Part shown: positions 1-5,821 of the stretch, one piece after another
How the letters are laid out: the number at the start of each line of letters is the position of its first letter
Numbering within the stretch: the first letter of the stretch is position 1
NCBI RefSeq assembly: GCF_036387535.1
Contig: NZ_DASVTO010000024.1
Span: 1 to 8,194, forward strand
DNA length: 8,194 nt
DNA from: Sphingomonas_R sp036387535
Lineage (GTDB): Bacteria; Pseudomonadota; Alphaproteobacteria; Sphingomonadales; Sphingomonadaceae
Reading direction: 5' to 3'
The notes under the pieces: model-generated
What the model was told of the DNA's origin: nothing
The model's database searches: none
Seen by the model: the letters and a program-made list of their open reading frames with translations, nothing else
Position numbers and translations under genes: made by a program

Positions 1-262
1 CCGCGCGCGTCGCCAGGGTCGCGTGCATCGCCGCGCCTGGCGAACCCGCCATCGCGATCCCGCTCAGGTCACCCTTCACATCGGATACGAACACCGGCAC
101 ACCGGCGCGTGAAAACTGCTCCGCAATACCTTGCAGTGTCACGGTTTTCCCGGTGCCCGTCGCGCCGGCGATCAACCCGTGCCGGTTTGCCCGGCGCAGG
201 TTCAGATATTGCCGATTCCCATCCGCCGCCGCGCCGATGAAGATCCCCGCCCCGTCGGCCAT
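1..262 (-). CDS. HerA-like helicase/ATPase (DUF853 family), N-terminal part only
   Basis: The first 87 residues of a P-loop ATPase are present; the rest lies beyond the window's left edge. A Walker A motif, GATGTGKT, is at residues 33-40, preceded by NLRRANRHGLIAG. It is followed by the family-typical segment VFVSDVKGDLSGIA (about 58-70). This order matches the HerA-like/DUF853 proteins, hexameric ATPases of the FtsK-HerA superfamily thought to act on DNA; the exact role of the stand-alone bacterial members is not settled. I chose the ATG at 262 because it opens the frame that carries the motif and has GAGGAT (269-274) 6 bases upstream. It is transcribed in the same direction as the protease gene upstream, but a strong hairpin lies between them, so it may be a separate unit. 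The family call is firm; the cellular function is not. Confidence 0.85.
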   Translation of the reverse strand, partial: MADGAGIFIGAAADGNRQYLNLRRANRHGLIAGATGTGKTVTLQGIAEQFSRAGVPVFVSDVKGDLSGIAMAGSPGAAMHATLATRA

Positions 263-279
263 CCACGCATCCTCATGAT

Positions 280-319
280 GCTCGGAACCCCCGCCCGATC
301 ACGGGAGGGGGTTCCGAGC
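280..319. terminator. Long near-perfect hairpin between the protease and HerA-like genes
   Basis: The arms GCTCGGAACCCCC (280-292) and GGGGGTTCCGAGC (307-319) pair perfectly over 13 bp. Inside them, after one G/A mismatch, CCCG and CGGG add 4 bp around an ATCA loop. It sits downstream of the protease stop (387) and 17 bases before the HerA-like start (262). The position suits a terminator for the protease unit, but neither strand has a run of T after the stem, so intrinsic termination is unproven. It could instead stabilise the upstream mRNA 3' end, fold in the HerA-like 5' leader, or be a dispersed intergenic palindrome. Confidence 0.5.
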
Positions 320-386
320 CTGAAACAACCCGATCGACACCGGCCAGCCAATACAAGCACTTGACGGCCGCTTTTACCGCAACCTC

Positions 387-1616
387 TTACTTCTTGGACA
401 GTTCGACACCGACATAGCGTGGCGGGGTCGCCTGACGCTGGATCAGCATCAGAACGCTTGGGCGTCCCGCTGCCTTCGCCGCATTGACCGCGGTGATGAC
501 GTCCTGGATCGTCGTCGCCGGTCGCTGATTGACCGACAGGATCACGTCCCCGCGGGCCAGCCCTTGTGTCGCGGCGTTGCTGGCGGGATCGACCGCGGAA
601 ATCACGACGCCCTTTACGCCGGTCGGCACGCCGATCGACTGCGCGATCTGCGGTGTCAGCGCCTGCAACGTCAGGCCGAGCGACGCACGGGTCGACTGCT
701 GCGCCTGCGGCGCGGGCGTGCTGGAATCGCCATCATCGTCGTCCAGACCCTGCCCACCGCCGCCGGCCGCAGCCAGCAATTGGTCCTCGGGCGGCCGCTC
801 GCCGATCACGGCGGTCACCGTGATACGCTTGCCTTCGCGGATCAGTTCGATCGGCACGCGGCTGCCGATCGGAAGGTTCGCGACGGTATAGCTCAGCGTG
901 GCATCGGGAGTGACGTCGACATTGTTGACCTTGACCACCACGTCGCCTTGCCGGATCCCGGCGCGCGCCGCGGCGTAGCCCGGCTCCACGGTGCGGACGA
1001 GTTCGCCGACATTCTTCGGCAGCCCCAGCGACTCCGCGATGTTGTCGTCGATCGGCTGGATCCCGACACCCAGATAGCCACGCCGCACCCGCTGACCCTT
1101 GCGCAGCGCTTCGATCACCGGCTTGGCCTCTTCGGCGGGGATCGCAAAGCCGATGCCGACATTGCCGCCCGTCGGCGAGTAGATCGCCGTGTTGATACCG
1201 ATCACGTTGCCGTTCAGGTCGAACATCGGTCCGCCCGAATTGCCCTGGTTGATGGACGCATCGGTCTGGATATAGCGATCGTTCGCGCCACCATTGTTGA
1301 TGCCCCGGTGCAGCGCGGACACGATGCCCGCAGTCACCGTGCTGTTCAACCCAAACGGATTACCGATCGCGATCACCCAGTCGCCGACCCGCGTGCGCGT
1401 CGAGTCCCCGAACTGCACGAACGGCAGCCCGGTCGCCTCGATCTTCAGCACCGCCAGATCGGCGAAGCTCATCGGCGCACCGGGGCGCGGGGGTGTGGCC
1501 GTGATTGTGCCGGGCGCATTCTGGGCAACCTGAGCCCCGACCGGCTGATTTACGACAAGGGTGGCCGTCGCACCGCCGGCAAGCATGGCGGCAGTGATGA
1601 CATAGGCGTAACGCAC
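387..1616 (-). CDS. degP: Do/DegP-family periplasmic serine protease with internal deletion removing the catalytic His
   Basis: This is an HtrA/Do-type envelope protein of 409 residues. It has a signal-like N-terminus (MRYAYVITAAMLAGGATATL). The C-terminal half of the trypsin-like domain has catalytic Asp53 in ADLAVLKI and Ser127 in GNSGG. PDZ1 spans about 178-275, an Asp-rich linker (DDDDGD, 292-297) follows, and PDZ2 spans about 310-408. Family members normally have about 100 more residues between the linker and SDLAVLKI, including the NNHVV histidine motif; here PMSFADL runs straight into AVLKIE. The triad therefore lacks His and half the barrel, and proteolysis is not expected; a chaperone or dominant-negative role, or loss of function, is possible. 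The frame is intact, so I call a CDS. It starts at GTG with AGGAGG 9 bases upstream. It lies 109 bp after hflC on the same strand, probably in one unit. The family is certain; activity is inferred. Confidence 0.93.
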   Translation of the reverse strand: MRYAYVITAAMLAGGATATLVVNQPVGAQVAQNAPGTITATPPRPGAPMSFADLAVLKIEATGLPFVQFGDSTRTRVGDWVIAIGNPFGLNSTVTAGIVSALHRGINNGGANDRYIQTDASINQGNSGGPMFDLNGNVIGINTAIYSPTGGNVGIGFAIPAEEAKPVIEALRKGQRVRRGYLGVGIQPIDDNIAESLGLPKNVGELVRTVEPGYAAARAGIRQGDVVVKVNNVDVTPDATLSYTVANLPIGSRVPIELIREGKRITVTAVIGERPPEDQLLAAAGGGGQGLDDDDGDSSTPAPQAQQSTRASLGLTLQALTPQIAQSIGVPTGVKGVVISAVDPASNAATQGLARGDVILSVNQRPATTIQDVITAVNAAKAAGRPSVLMLIQRQATPPRYVGVELSKK

Positions 1617-1625
1617 GATCGCAAT

Positions 1626-1631
1626 CCTCCT
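1626..1631 (-). promoter_or_regulatory. Strong Shine-Dalgarno site of the Do-family gene
   Basis: Read on the minus strand, AGGAGG lies 9 bases before the GTG at 1616. It is the clearest ribosome-binding site in the window and fixes this non-ATG start. It also indicates that, despite the internal deletion, the gene keeps good translation signals. Confidence 0.8.
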
Positions 1632-1660
1632 TAAGGATTCTCTTTCCGCCCTGGCCTGCG

Positions 1661-1682
1661 GCGGTCAGCCTCTGGCTGCCGC
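1661..1682. other. Hairpin in the hflC-protease intergenic region
   Basis: On the minus strand, GCGG-CAGCC, loop AGA, GGCTG-a-CCGC folds into a 9-bp stem with one bulged A. It lies between the hflC stop (1726) and the protease Shine-Dalgarno (1626-1631). No T-run follows it on the minus strand, so it is a weak terminator candidate at best. It may act as an RNA processing or stability element, or partial attenuator, adjusting protease expression relative to hflKC. The only T-run, TTTT at 1683-1686, follows it on the plus strand, where no gene ends. Confidence 0.35.
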
Positions 1683-1725
1683 TTTTCGGCTGAACGGGAT
1701 TTGAACGACGGGCCGCTGGGGCTCG

Positions 1726-2601
1726 TCAGGGCTTCCGCCCGCGAAACTGACGCAGATATTCATTGTCGGGTGTCAGCACCATCGATGTGCCCCCGGTCGC
1801 GGCGGTGTTGCCGTCGCTGCCGAAGGTATGGCGATAGGACTGCATCGCGCGATAGAAGTCATAGAAGTCGGCATCGCGGTTGAACGAATTGGCATAGACG
1901 CGGGATGCATCGGCATCGGCCTGCGCCGTGATCAACTGCGCCTGCTTCTGTCCCTCCGCCCGGATCGACCGCGCCTCCTGTTCGCGCGCGGTGCGCATCC
2001 GCTGGAACGCACTTTCCAGCGGGGTGCCATCGGGAAGGTCGGCCCGCTTGATCCGGACGTCGACAATCTCCGCACCATATTGCGCCGCGACCACGTTCAG
2101 CCGGCTCTGGATATTGTCCATCAGTTGCCCGCGCTCGGGACTGAGCAACGCCGCGAACGACCGCCGGCCCAGTTCGTTGCGCAGCGACGAAGCCAGGATC
2201 GGCCGCAACGCATCCGACACCCGCTTCTCGTCGCCCCGCGCGCGCAGGTACATCCGCAACGGATCGACGATGCGATAGCGGGCGAAGGCATCCACCTCCA
2301 GCCGCAGCTGATCGGTCGACAGCACCGACTGGCGCGGCATGTCGAAATCCAGCACGCGCTTGTCGATCCATACGATCTGTTCCAGGAACGGCACGCGCGC
2401 GATCAGGCCGGCACCGGTTTGCCCGAACGGCCGCCCCGCGACATAGCCGTTGATCACGCGGTTCGGCCGGCCCAGCCGCACTACCAGCCCCTGGCGGGTT
2501 TCCGGCACCACCGCAAAGATCGATGCTGCGACGATCACCGCCAGCACCAGCGCGATCGCCCAGCTGATCGGGTTGCGGAACAGGTTGGTCACCGGGTTCA
2601 T
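1726..2601 (-). CDS. hflC: HflC, FtsH protease modulator subunit
   Basis: A prohibitin/SPFH-family membrane protein of 291 residues. With HflK it forms the large periplasm-facing complex that surrounds and modulates the AAA protease FtsH. One N-terminal membrane segment (about 13-32) is followed by the SPFH domain beginning at VVPETRQGLVVRLG. A helical region with RTAREQEARSIRAEGQKQAQ (203-222) and AQADADASRVYANSF then follows, typical of HflC. The C-terminal DFYDFYRAMQSYRHTF (247-260) is also characteristic. Length is close to the usual size. Its ATG overlaps the hflK stop codon as ATGA (2598-2601), showing translational coupling and equal expression of the two subunits. The family and gene assignment are secure. 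Confidence 0.97.
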   Translation of the reverse strand: MNPVTNLFRNPISWAIALVLAVIVAASIFAVVPETRQGLVVRLGRPNRVINGYVAGRPFGQTGAGLIARVPFLEQIVWIDKRVLDFDMPRQSVLSTDQLRLEVDAFARYRIVDPLRMYLRARGDEKRVSDALRPILASSLRNELGRRSFAALLSPERGQLMDNIQSRLNVVAAQYGAEIVDVRIKRADLPDGTPLESAFQRMRTAREQEARSIRAEGQKQAQLITAQADADASRVYANSFNRDADFYDFYRAMQSYRHTFGSDGNTAATGGTSMVLTPDNEYLRQFRGRKP

Positions 2602-3761
2602 CGTGCGGCTCCTTCCTGCACGGCCGGCGCGGCCGGGGTCCGTGGCAACTGGTTCAGCGGGAGATAGGATGTCACGCCCGGCGTCTCGACCACGGTCTTG
2701 TCGGTCTTGGCCAGCACATCCTCCATGGTTTCATAATACATGCGCTTACGGGTCACCTCCGGTGCCAGGCGATATTGGTCATACACCTTGTCGAACGCCG
2801 CGGCTTCGCCCTGCGCCTTCGCGGTCAGCTGCAAGGCATAGGCGCGCGCGGTATTGAGGTAGCTCTGCACCTCCTGTTGCGCGGCCGAAACGTCCTTGAA
2901 CGCCGCGACCACCGCCGCCGGCGGATCCGCCTGCTTGATCGCCACACCCTGGATCAGCACGCCCGCGCGGTAACTGTCGAGGATCGCCTGGACACGCTGC
3001 TGCACGCGCGCCTCGATCTGGCTGCGCTGCGGCCCGATCGCATCGTTCAGCGTGACGGCTGCGATCTCCGCCCGCATCGCGCTTTCGGCGACTTCGCGGA
3101 TCGTGTCGTCGGGGTCGGCCAGCTCGAACAGGTACAATTCCGGATCGCGGATATTCCACCGTACCGAATAGGCCAGGTCGATGATGTTCTGGTCGCCCGT
3201 CACCATCAGGTTCTGCGCACCGCCGGCCGCGGCACCGTTGCTGCCGGATGCGTCGATGTTGATCTCGCGGATCTCGTCCACCGAAACCTTGGTCACCTGA
3301 TCGATGGGCGCCGGGAATGTCAGTCCGACGCCGGGCTCCATGGTCGTGACGTAGCGCCCGAACCGGGTCACCACGCCGCGCTGCTGCGCGCCGATCTGAT
3401 GGAAGGCGGTCGTCAGAAACCACAGGATGATGAAGCCGAAGGCCAGTCCGACCCAGAGCTTGCGCCCCTGCGGGTTCGGAAATCCGGATGGCAGGCCCCG
3501 GCGCCCGCGCCGCAACAATTCATCCAGCGCCGTGGGACCATTCGGTCCCTTCCCGCCATTCCCGCCGGGCGGACGCTTGCGTGGCGGTTGATCCCAGGGG
3601 TTGCGCGGGCCCAGGCCGTCACCGCCGCCGCCGGAGCCGCCATCCCCGCCGCTGCCCTTGCCCCCGCCGGCGCCGCCGCCGGAACCGCCACTCCACGGCC
3701 CGCCTCCCGCTTCGTTCAGCAGGTTGCGCCCTTGTCCGTGTCGGCCGATCATCTCGCTCAT
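2598..3761 (-). CDS. hflK: HflK, FtsH protease modulator subunit
   Basis: The SPFH/prohibitin partner of HflC, 387 residues from the ATG at 3761. It starts with a cytoplasmic tail that is extremely Gly-rich (about 19-49), then NPWDQPP and another Gly/Pro-rich stretch up to TALDELLRRG. A single membrane segment follows (about 102-122). The SPFH domain begins at GAQQRGVVTRFGRYV and includes NLMVTGDQNIIDLAYSVRW (184-202), a strong HflK signature. The C-terminal helical part contains QEVQSYLNTARAYA and VTRKRMYYETMEDVL. The frame stays open upstream, opposite mrp, but the sequence there is only the antisense of that gene. The start is placed at MSEMIGRHGQGRN, with a second ATG at 3752 as alternative; the Shine-Dalgarno is weak (AAAGACAAG). 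It is divergent from mrp across 69 bp, which must hold both promoters. Confidence 0.95.
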   Translation of the reverse strand: MSEMIGRHGQGRNLLNEAGGGPWSGGSGGGAGGGKGSGGDGGSGGGGDGLGPRNPWDQPPRKRPPGGNGGKGPNGPTALDELLRRGRRGLPSGFPNPQGRKLWVGLAFGFIILWFLTTAFHQIGAQQRGVVTRFGRYVTTMEPGVGLTFPAPIDQVTKVSVDEIREINIDASGSNGAAAGGAQNLMVTGDQNIIDLAYSVRWNIRDPELYLFELADPDDTIREVAESAMRAEIAAVTLNDAIGPQRSQIEARVQQRVQAILDSYRAGVLIQGVAIKQADPPAAVVAAFKDVSAAQQEVQSYLNTARAYALQLTAKAQGEAAAFDKVYDQYRLAPEVTRKRMYYETMEDVLAKTDKTVVETPGVTSYLPLNQLPRTPAAPAVQEGAAR

Positions 3762-3830
3762 CTTGTCTTTATAGGTGCGCGGCGGGGGAAAAACAGTGGC
3801 AAGCCGGTGTTTCCCTCCTATGTGCCGCGC
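3762..3830. promoter_or_regulatory. Divergent hflK/mrp intergenic region
   Basis: This 69-bp gap separates two divergent genes and so should carry their promoters and leaders. On the minus strand TATAAA is close to the hflK start, but no convincing -35 box lies at normal spacing (TTGCCA is about 23 bases away). I see no clear operator palindrome. The role is assigned from position only. Confidence 0.4.
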
Positions 3831-4832
3831 ATGGCCCTCACCCCCGATCCCGCCGCAGCCCTCGGCCCCGCCCTCGATGCCGTGATCGATCCGACATCGG
3901 GCCGTGGTCTGGTCACCTCCGGCCGTGCCGCCGTGCCACGCCTTGCGGCCGGGACGGCCAGCGTGATCCTGGACGTGGCCGGCCTGACCCAGGCGGACCG
4001 CACGGCGCTGGAGGCGCAGATCCGCGCAGCCGTGTCGGCAGTCGCCGGCGTCGACGCGGTGCGCATCGCCATGACCGCTGAAAAGCCGGTGCGGCGGATC
4101 GTCGCGATCGGCAGCGGCAAGGGCGGGGTCGGCAAATCCACTTTGTCCGCCAACATCGCGATCGCACTGGCGCAACGCGGCGTGAAGGTCGGCCTGGTCG
4201 ATGCCGACATCTATGGTCCGTCGCAGCCGCTGCTGATGCGCGCCGCGGACGTCCGCGCCACCGCGACCGACAAGAAACTCAATCCCGTCCCTACCCCCTA
4301 CGGCGTCCCGATGCTGTCGATGGGTCAGATGGTGGATCAGGGCCGCGCGATCGCCTGGCGCGGCCCGATGGTGGGCGGTGCGCTGGGTCAGCTGATCGAC
4401 GCCGATTGGGGCGACACGGAATTGCTGATCCTCGATCTTCCGCCCGGGACCGGCGACGTTCAGCTCAGCATGATCTCCAAACACAAGCCGGTCGGCGCGG
4501 TCATTGTCTCCACGCCACAGGATCTGGCGCTCATCGATGCGACCCGCGCGATCGACCTGTTCGCTCAGGCCTCGGTCCCGCTGATCGGCCTGGTCGAAAA
4601 CATGGCGGGTTATATCTGCCCGCACTGCGGCGAGCGCTCCGATCCGTTCGGCCATGGCGGTGCGGAGACGGCCGCCGCTTCGCTCGGCGTTCCGTTTCTG
4701 GGCCGTATCCCGCTCGATATCGCGATCCGCACCGCGTCGGATGCGGGCACGCCCCCTGTCGCCATCGGCGGGCCGGGGTCGGCCGCATTCCGCATGATCG
4801 GCGATCGGATCGCGGCCTGGCTGAACCGCTGA
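3831..4832 (+). CDS. mrp: Mrp/NBP35-type P-loop ATPase, Fe-S cluster carrier (ApbC-like)
   Basis: A cytoplasmic Fe-S cluster assembly and transfer ATPase of the MinD/Mrp class, 333 residues. The N-terminal ~80 residues form a MIP18/DUF59-like domain (VIDPTSGRGLVTSGRA). The deviant Walker A motif GSGKGGVGKST is at 94-104, switch I region VDADIYGPSQP at 123-133, and Walker B ILDLPPGTGD at 200-209. The cluster-binding pair C263/C266 is in YICPHCGE, so all residues for ATP-dependent cluster delivery are visible. The start at 3831 puts the DUF59 domain at the usual distance from the N-terminus; a GTG at 3822 in frame would add three residues. No strong Shine-Dalgarno is seen. The frame is open far upstream, but only opposite hflK. 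It is divergently transcribed from hflK. Confidence 0.96.
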   Translation: MALTPDPAAALGPALDAVIDPTSGRGLVTSGRAAVPRLAAGTASVILDVAGLTQADRTALEAQIRAAVSAVAGVDAVRIAMTAEKPVRRIVAIGSGKGGVGKSTLSANIAIALAQRGVKVGLVDADIYGPSQPLLMRAADVRATATDKKLNPVPTPYGVPMLSMGQMVDQGRAIAWRGPMVGGALGQLIDADWGDTELLILDLPPGTGDVQLSMISKHKPVGAVIVSTPQDLALIDATRAIDLFAQASVPLIGLVENMAGYICPHCGERSDPFGHGGAETAAASLGVPFLGRIPLDIAIRTASDAGTPPVAIGGPGSAAFRMIGDRIAAWLNR

Positions 4833-4860
4833 CGCTCTCGATGTACAGAGCAAGGGACGG

Positions 4861-5208
4861 ATGCTACTGACTAACGTCATGATTGATGCGCCGCCGCCTG
4901 CATTCACCTACCTCTCGTGCTCGCTAGAGACGAAGCGTGGTGCCGAAGCGATCGCGGTAATCGTCGATGAGGCGAACCAGATGGTCACGATATCATCCCC
5001 CAAGTATGGCCTCACGAACCGAGGAGTCGGTGTATTTGATGCGAATAGCGTCACAATCAACCTCACCTCCAGCGCGGCTTACACGACCTATCGAATCGAC
5101 AGAACGACACTCGCGATTACGCGGGAGTTTCACCTTTTTGCCGCGAAGCCCTCTTGGGATAGCGGCGTTTGCAGCGTCAACACTGCACCGCGGGAAAGGA
5201 AATTCTAG
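4861..5208 (+). CDS. Small hypothetical protein in lower-GC segment
   Basis: An ORF of 115 residues that I cannot assign to a named family. AAGGGA (4852-4857) lies just 3 bases before the ATG; an in-frame ATG at 4879 has no such site. The protein is mixed alpha/beta-looking, with no membrane segment or signal peptide. Segments such as VIVDEANQMVTISS, TTYRIDRTTLAITREF and a C-terminal WDSGVCSVNTAPRERKF (Gly-x-Cys then RKF at the very end) resemble small uncharacterised proteins I recall from bacterial and phage genomes, often ending in a similar Cys...R-K-F tail. That likeness is recollection only. It begins 28 bp after mrp and may be read through from it. Its G+C (about 54%) is far below its neighbours, suggesting later acquisition or weak constraint. 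It could be a degraded or non-coding stretch. Confidence 0.5.
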   Translation: MLLTNVMIDAPPPAFTYLSCSLETKRGAEAIAVIVDEANQMVTISSPKYGLTNRGVGVFDANSVTINLTSSAAYTTYRIDRTTLAITREFHLFAAKPSWDSGVCSVNTAPRERKF

Positions 5209-5214
5209 TTTCCT
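5197..5214 (+). terminator. Small hairpin over the stop codon of the hypothetical ORF
   Basis: AGGAAA (5197-5202) pairs with TTTCCT (5209-5214) around TTCTAG, which contains the TAG stop of the 4861-5208 ORF. The stem is only 6 bp and AT-leaning, with no T-run after it, so termination here is a weak proposal. Confidence 0.2.
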
Positions 5215-5347
5215 ATCAATCATGGACTTACTTTATTCTCTTTCCGGATGTACGCGATTAAGCTTCGGGATGGCAATCGTGTAAGCAGTTGGCGAATGTA
5301 GGTTGTAGAGATCGGCAGGAACGATCCACACGTTTTCTTCTGATACT
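5215..5347. other. AT-richer non-coding leader before the CoA-binding gene
   Basis: No ORF with coding character, RNA gene or repeat is recognised here. The 120 bases 5221-5340 have about 47% G+C by hand count, the lowest in the window. The stretch probably contains the promoter of the downstream gene, but I cannot identify a convincing -35/-10 pair. Confidence 0.4.
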
Positions 5348-5353
5348 GAGGAG
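5348..5353 (+). promoter_or_regulatory. Shine-Dalgarno site deciding the CoA-binding gene start
   Basis: GAGGAG directly abuts the first of three tandem in-frame ATG codons (5354, 5357, 5360). Spacing of 0, 3 and 6 bases respectively makes the third ATG the most likely initiation codon. Confidence 0.65.
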
Positions 5354-5359
5354 ATGATG

Positions 5360-5791
5360 ATGCCGATCACGTCGGACGAAGACATTGCCGCGCTGCTCCG
5401 TGAAACCCGGACGATCGCGATGATCGGCGCATCGGACCGACCCGACCGACCAAGCTACACCGTCGGACAGTTTCTGATGCACCACGGCTACCGCGTGATC
5501 CCGGTCAATCCGCAGATTACCGGGGAACATCTTCACGGCGAATATGTCTGGCGCGACCTGTCCCAGATCGGCGAACCGATCGACATGGTCGACATCTTCC
5601 GCCGATCCGCCGACGCCGGCGCCGCAGTTGATCAGGCGATTGCGGCCGGCGCGAAATCGGTCTGGCTGCAACTGGGCGTCTACGATGCCACCGCCATCGC
5701 CCGCGCGGAAGCCGCCGGGTTGAAGGTGGTCGCCGATCGTTGCCCGAAGATCGAGATCGCGCGGCTGAACATCGCCAAGATCGAACGCTGA
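5360..5791 (+). CDS. CoA-binding (Rossmann-fold, YccU-like) protein
   Basis: A small cytoplasmic protein of 143 residues made of a single CoA_binding domain. It is like E. coli YccU and the N-terminal part of succinyl-CoA synthetase alpha and acyl-CoA synthetase (NDP-forming). The diagnostic features are TIAMIGASDRPDRPSYTVGQFL near the N-terminus (nucleotide-binding loop) and YRVIPVNPQ. WRDLSQIGEPIDMVDIFRRS and AKSVWLQLGVYD follow, then VVADRCPKIE close to the end. The Cys within ADRCPKIE is typical of the group. Length agrees with the family; there is no catalytic partner domain, and the physiological role of these stand-alone proteins is not well defined. Start at the third ATG of an ATGATGATG run is preferred from Shine-Dalgarno spacing; 5354 is the longest alternative. 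It is monocistronic as far as visible and convergent with the next gene, 21 bp away. Confidence 0.93.
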   Translation: MPITSDEDIAALLRETRTIAMIGASDRPDRPSYTVGQFLMHHGYRVIPVNPQITGEHLHGEYVWRDLSQIGEPIDMVDIFRRSADAGAAVDQAIAAGAKSVWLQLGVYDATAIARAEAAGLKVVADRCPKIEIARLNIAKIER

Positions 5792-5796
5792 TCCCC

Positions 5797-5821
5797 GTCC
5801 GGGCGGTGCGTCTTACCGGAC
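5797..5821. terminator. Possible bidirectional terminator between convergent genes
   Basis: GTCCGG (5797-5802) can pair with CCGGAC (5816-5821) around a 13-base loop, in the 21-bp gap between two convergent stop codons and running a few bases into the phosphatase gene. No T-run is present and a competing pairing GCGGT/ACCGC exists. The position is right but the structure is weak. Confidence 0.3.

Noticed and set aside
564..1634. A 356-codon plus-strand ORF opposite the Do-family gene.
   Set aside because: Its composition is dominated by Arg, Asp, His and Gly, as expected from the antisense of a GC-rich gene. The minus strand carries unmistakable PDZ and GNSGG motifs.
3762..3810. Heat-shock-type promoter (CTTGCC ... 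CTATAAA) before hflK.
   Set aside because: The gap between the two elements is about 23 bases, too long for a sigma-32 promoter, and the -10-like box would put the transcript start at the ATG.
2775..3830. Plus-strand mrp frame open far upstream, opposite hflK.
   Set aside because: It is antisense to a clear hflK gene. The known Mrp domain order starts at 3831 at the normal N-terminal distance.
4834..4851. GCTCT/AGAGC inverted repeat just after mrp as a terminator.
   Set aside because: Only a 5-bp stem with an 8-base loop and no T-run; it also overlaps the putative ribosome site of the next ORF.
3762..4907. Minus-strand frame of hflK stays open without stops through the whole of mrp, which would give a 769-residue protein.
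   Set aside because: The extra N-terminal part is the antisense of mrp, with low-complexity Arg/Ala/Asp composition and no family motif. Long antisense frames are expected at this G+C. HflK begins naturally at 3761.
4993..5223. Minus-strand 76-codon ORF in the low-GC islet.
   Set aside because: It overlaps the 115-codon plus-strand ORF, has no clear ribosome-binding site that I could identify and no recognisable motif.
5316..5336. GGAAC...CGTT upstream of the CoA-binding gene as a possible EcfG (general stress sigma) promoter.
   Set aside because: The two elements are only about 8 bases apart, while this promoter type needs 16-17.
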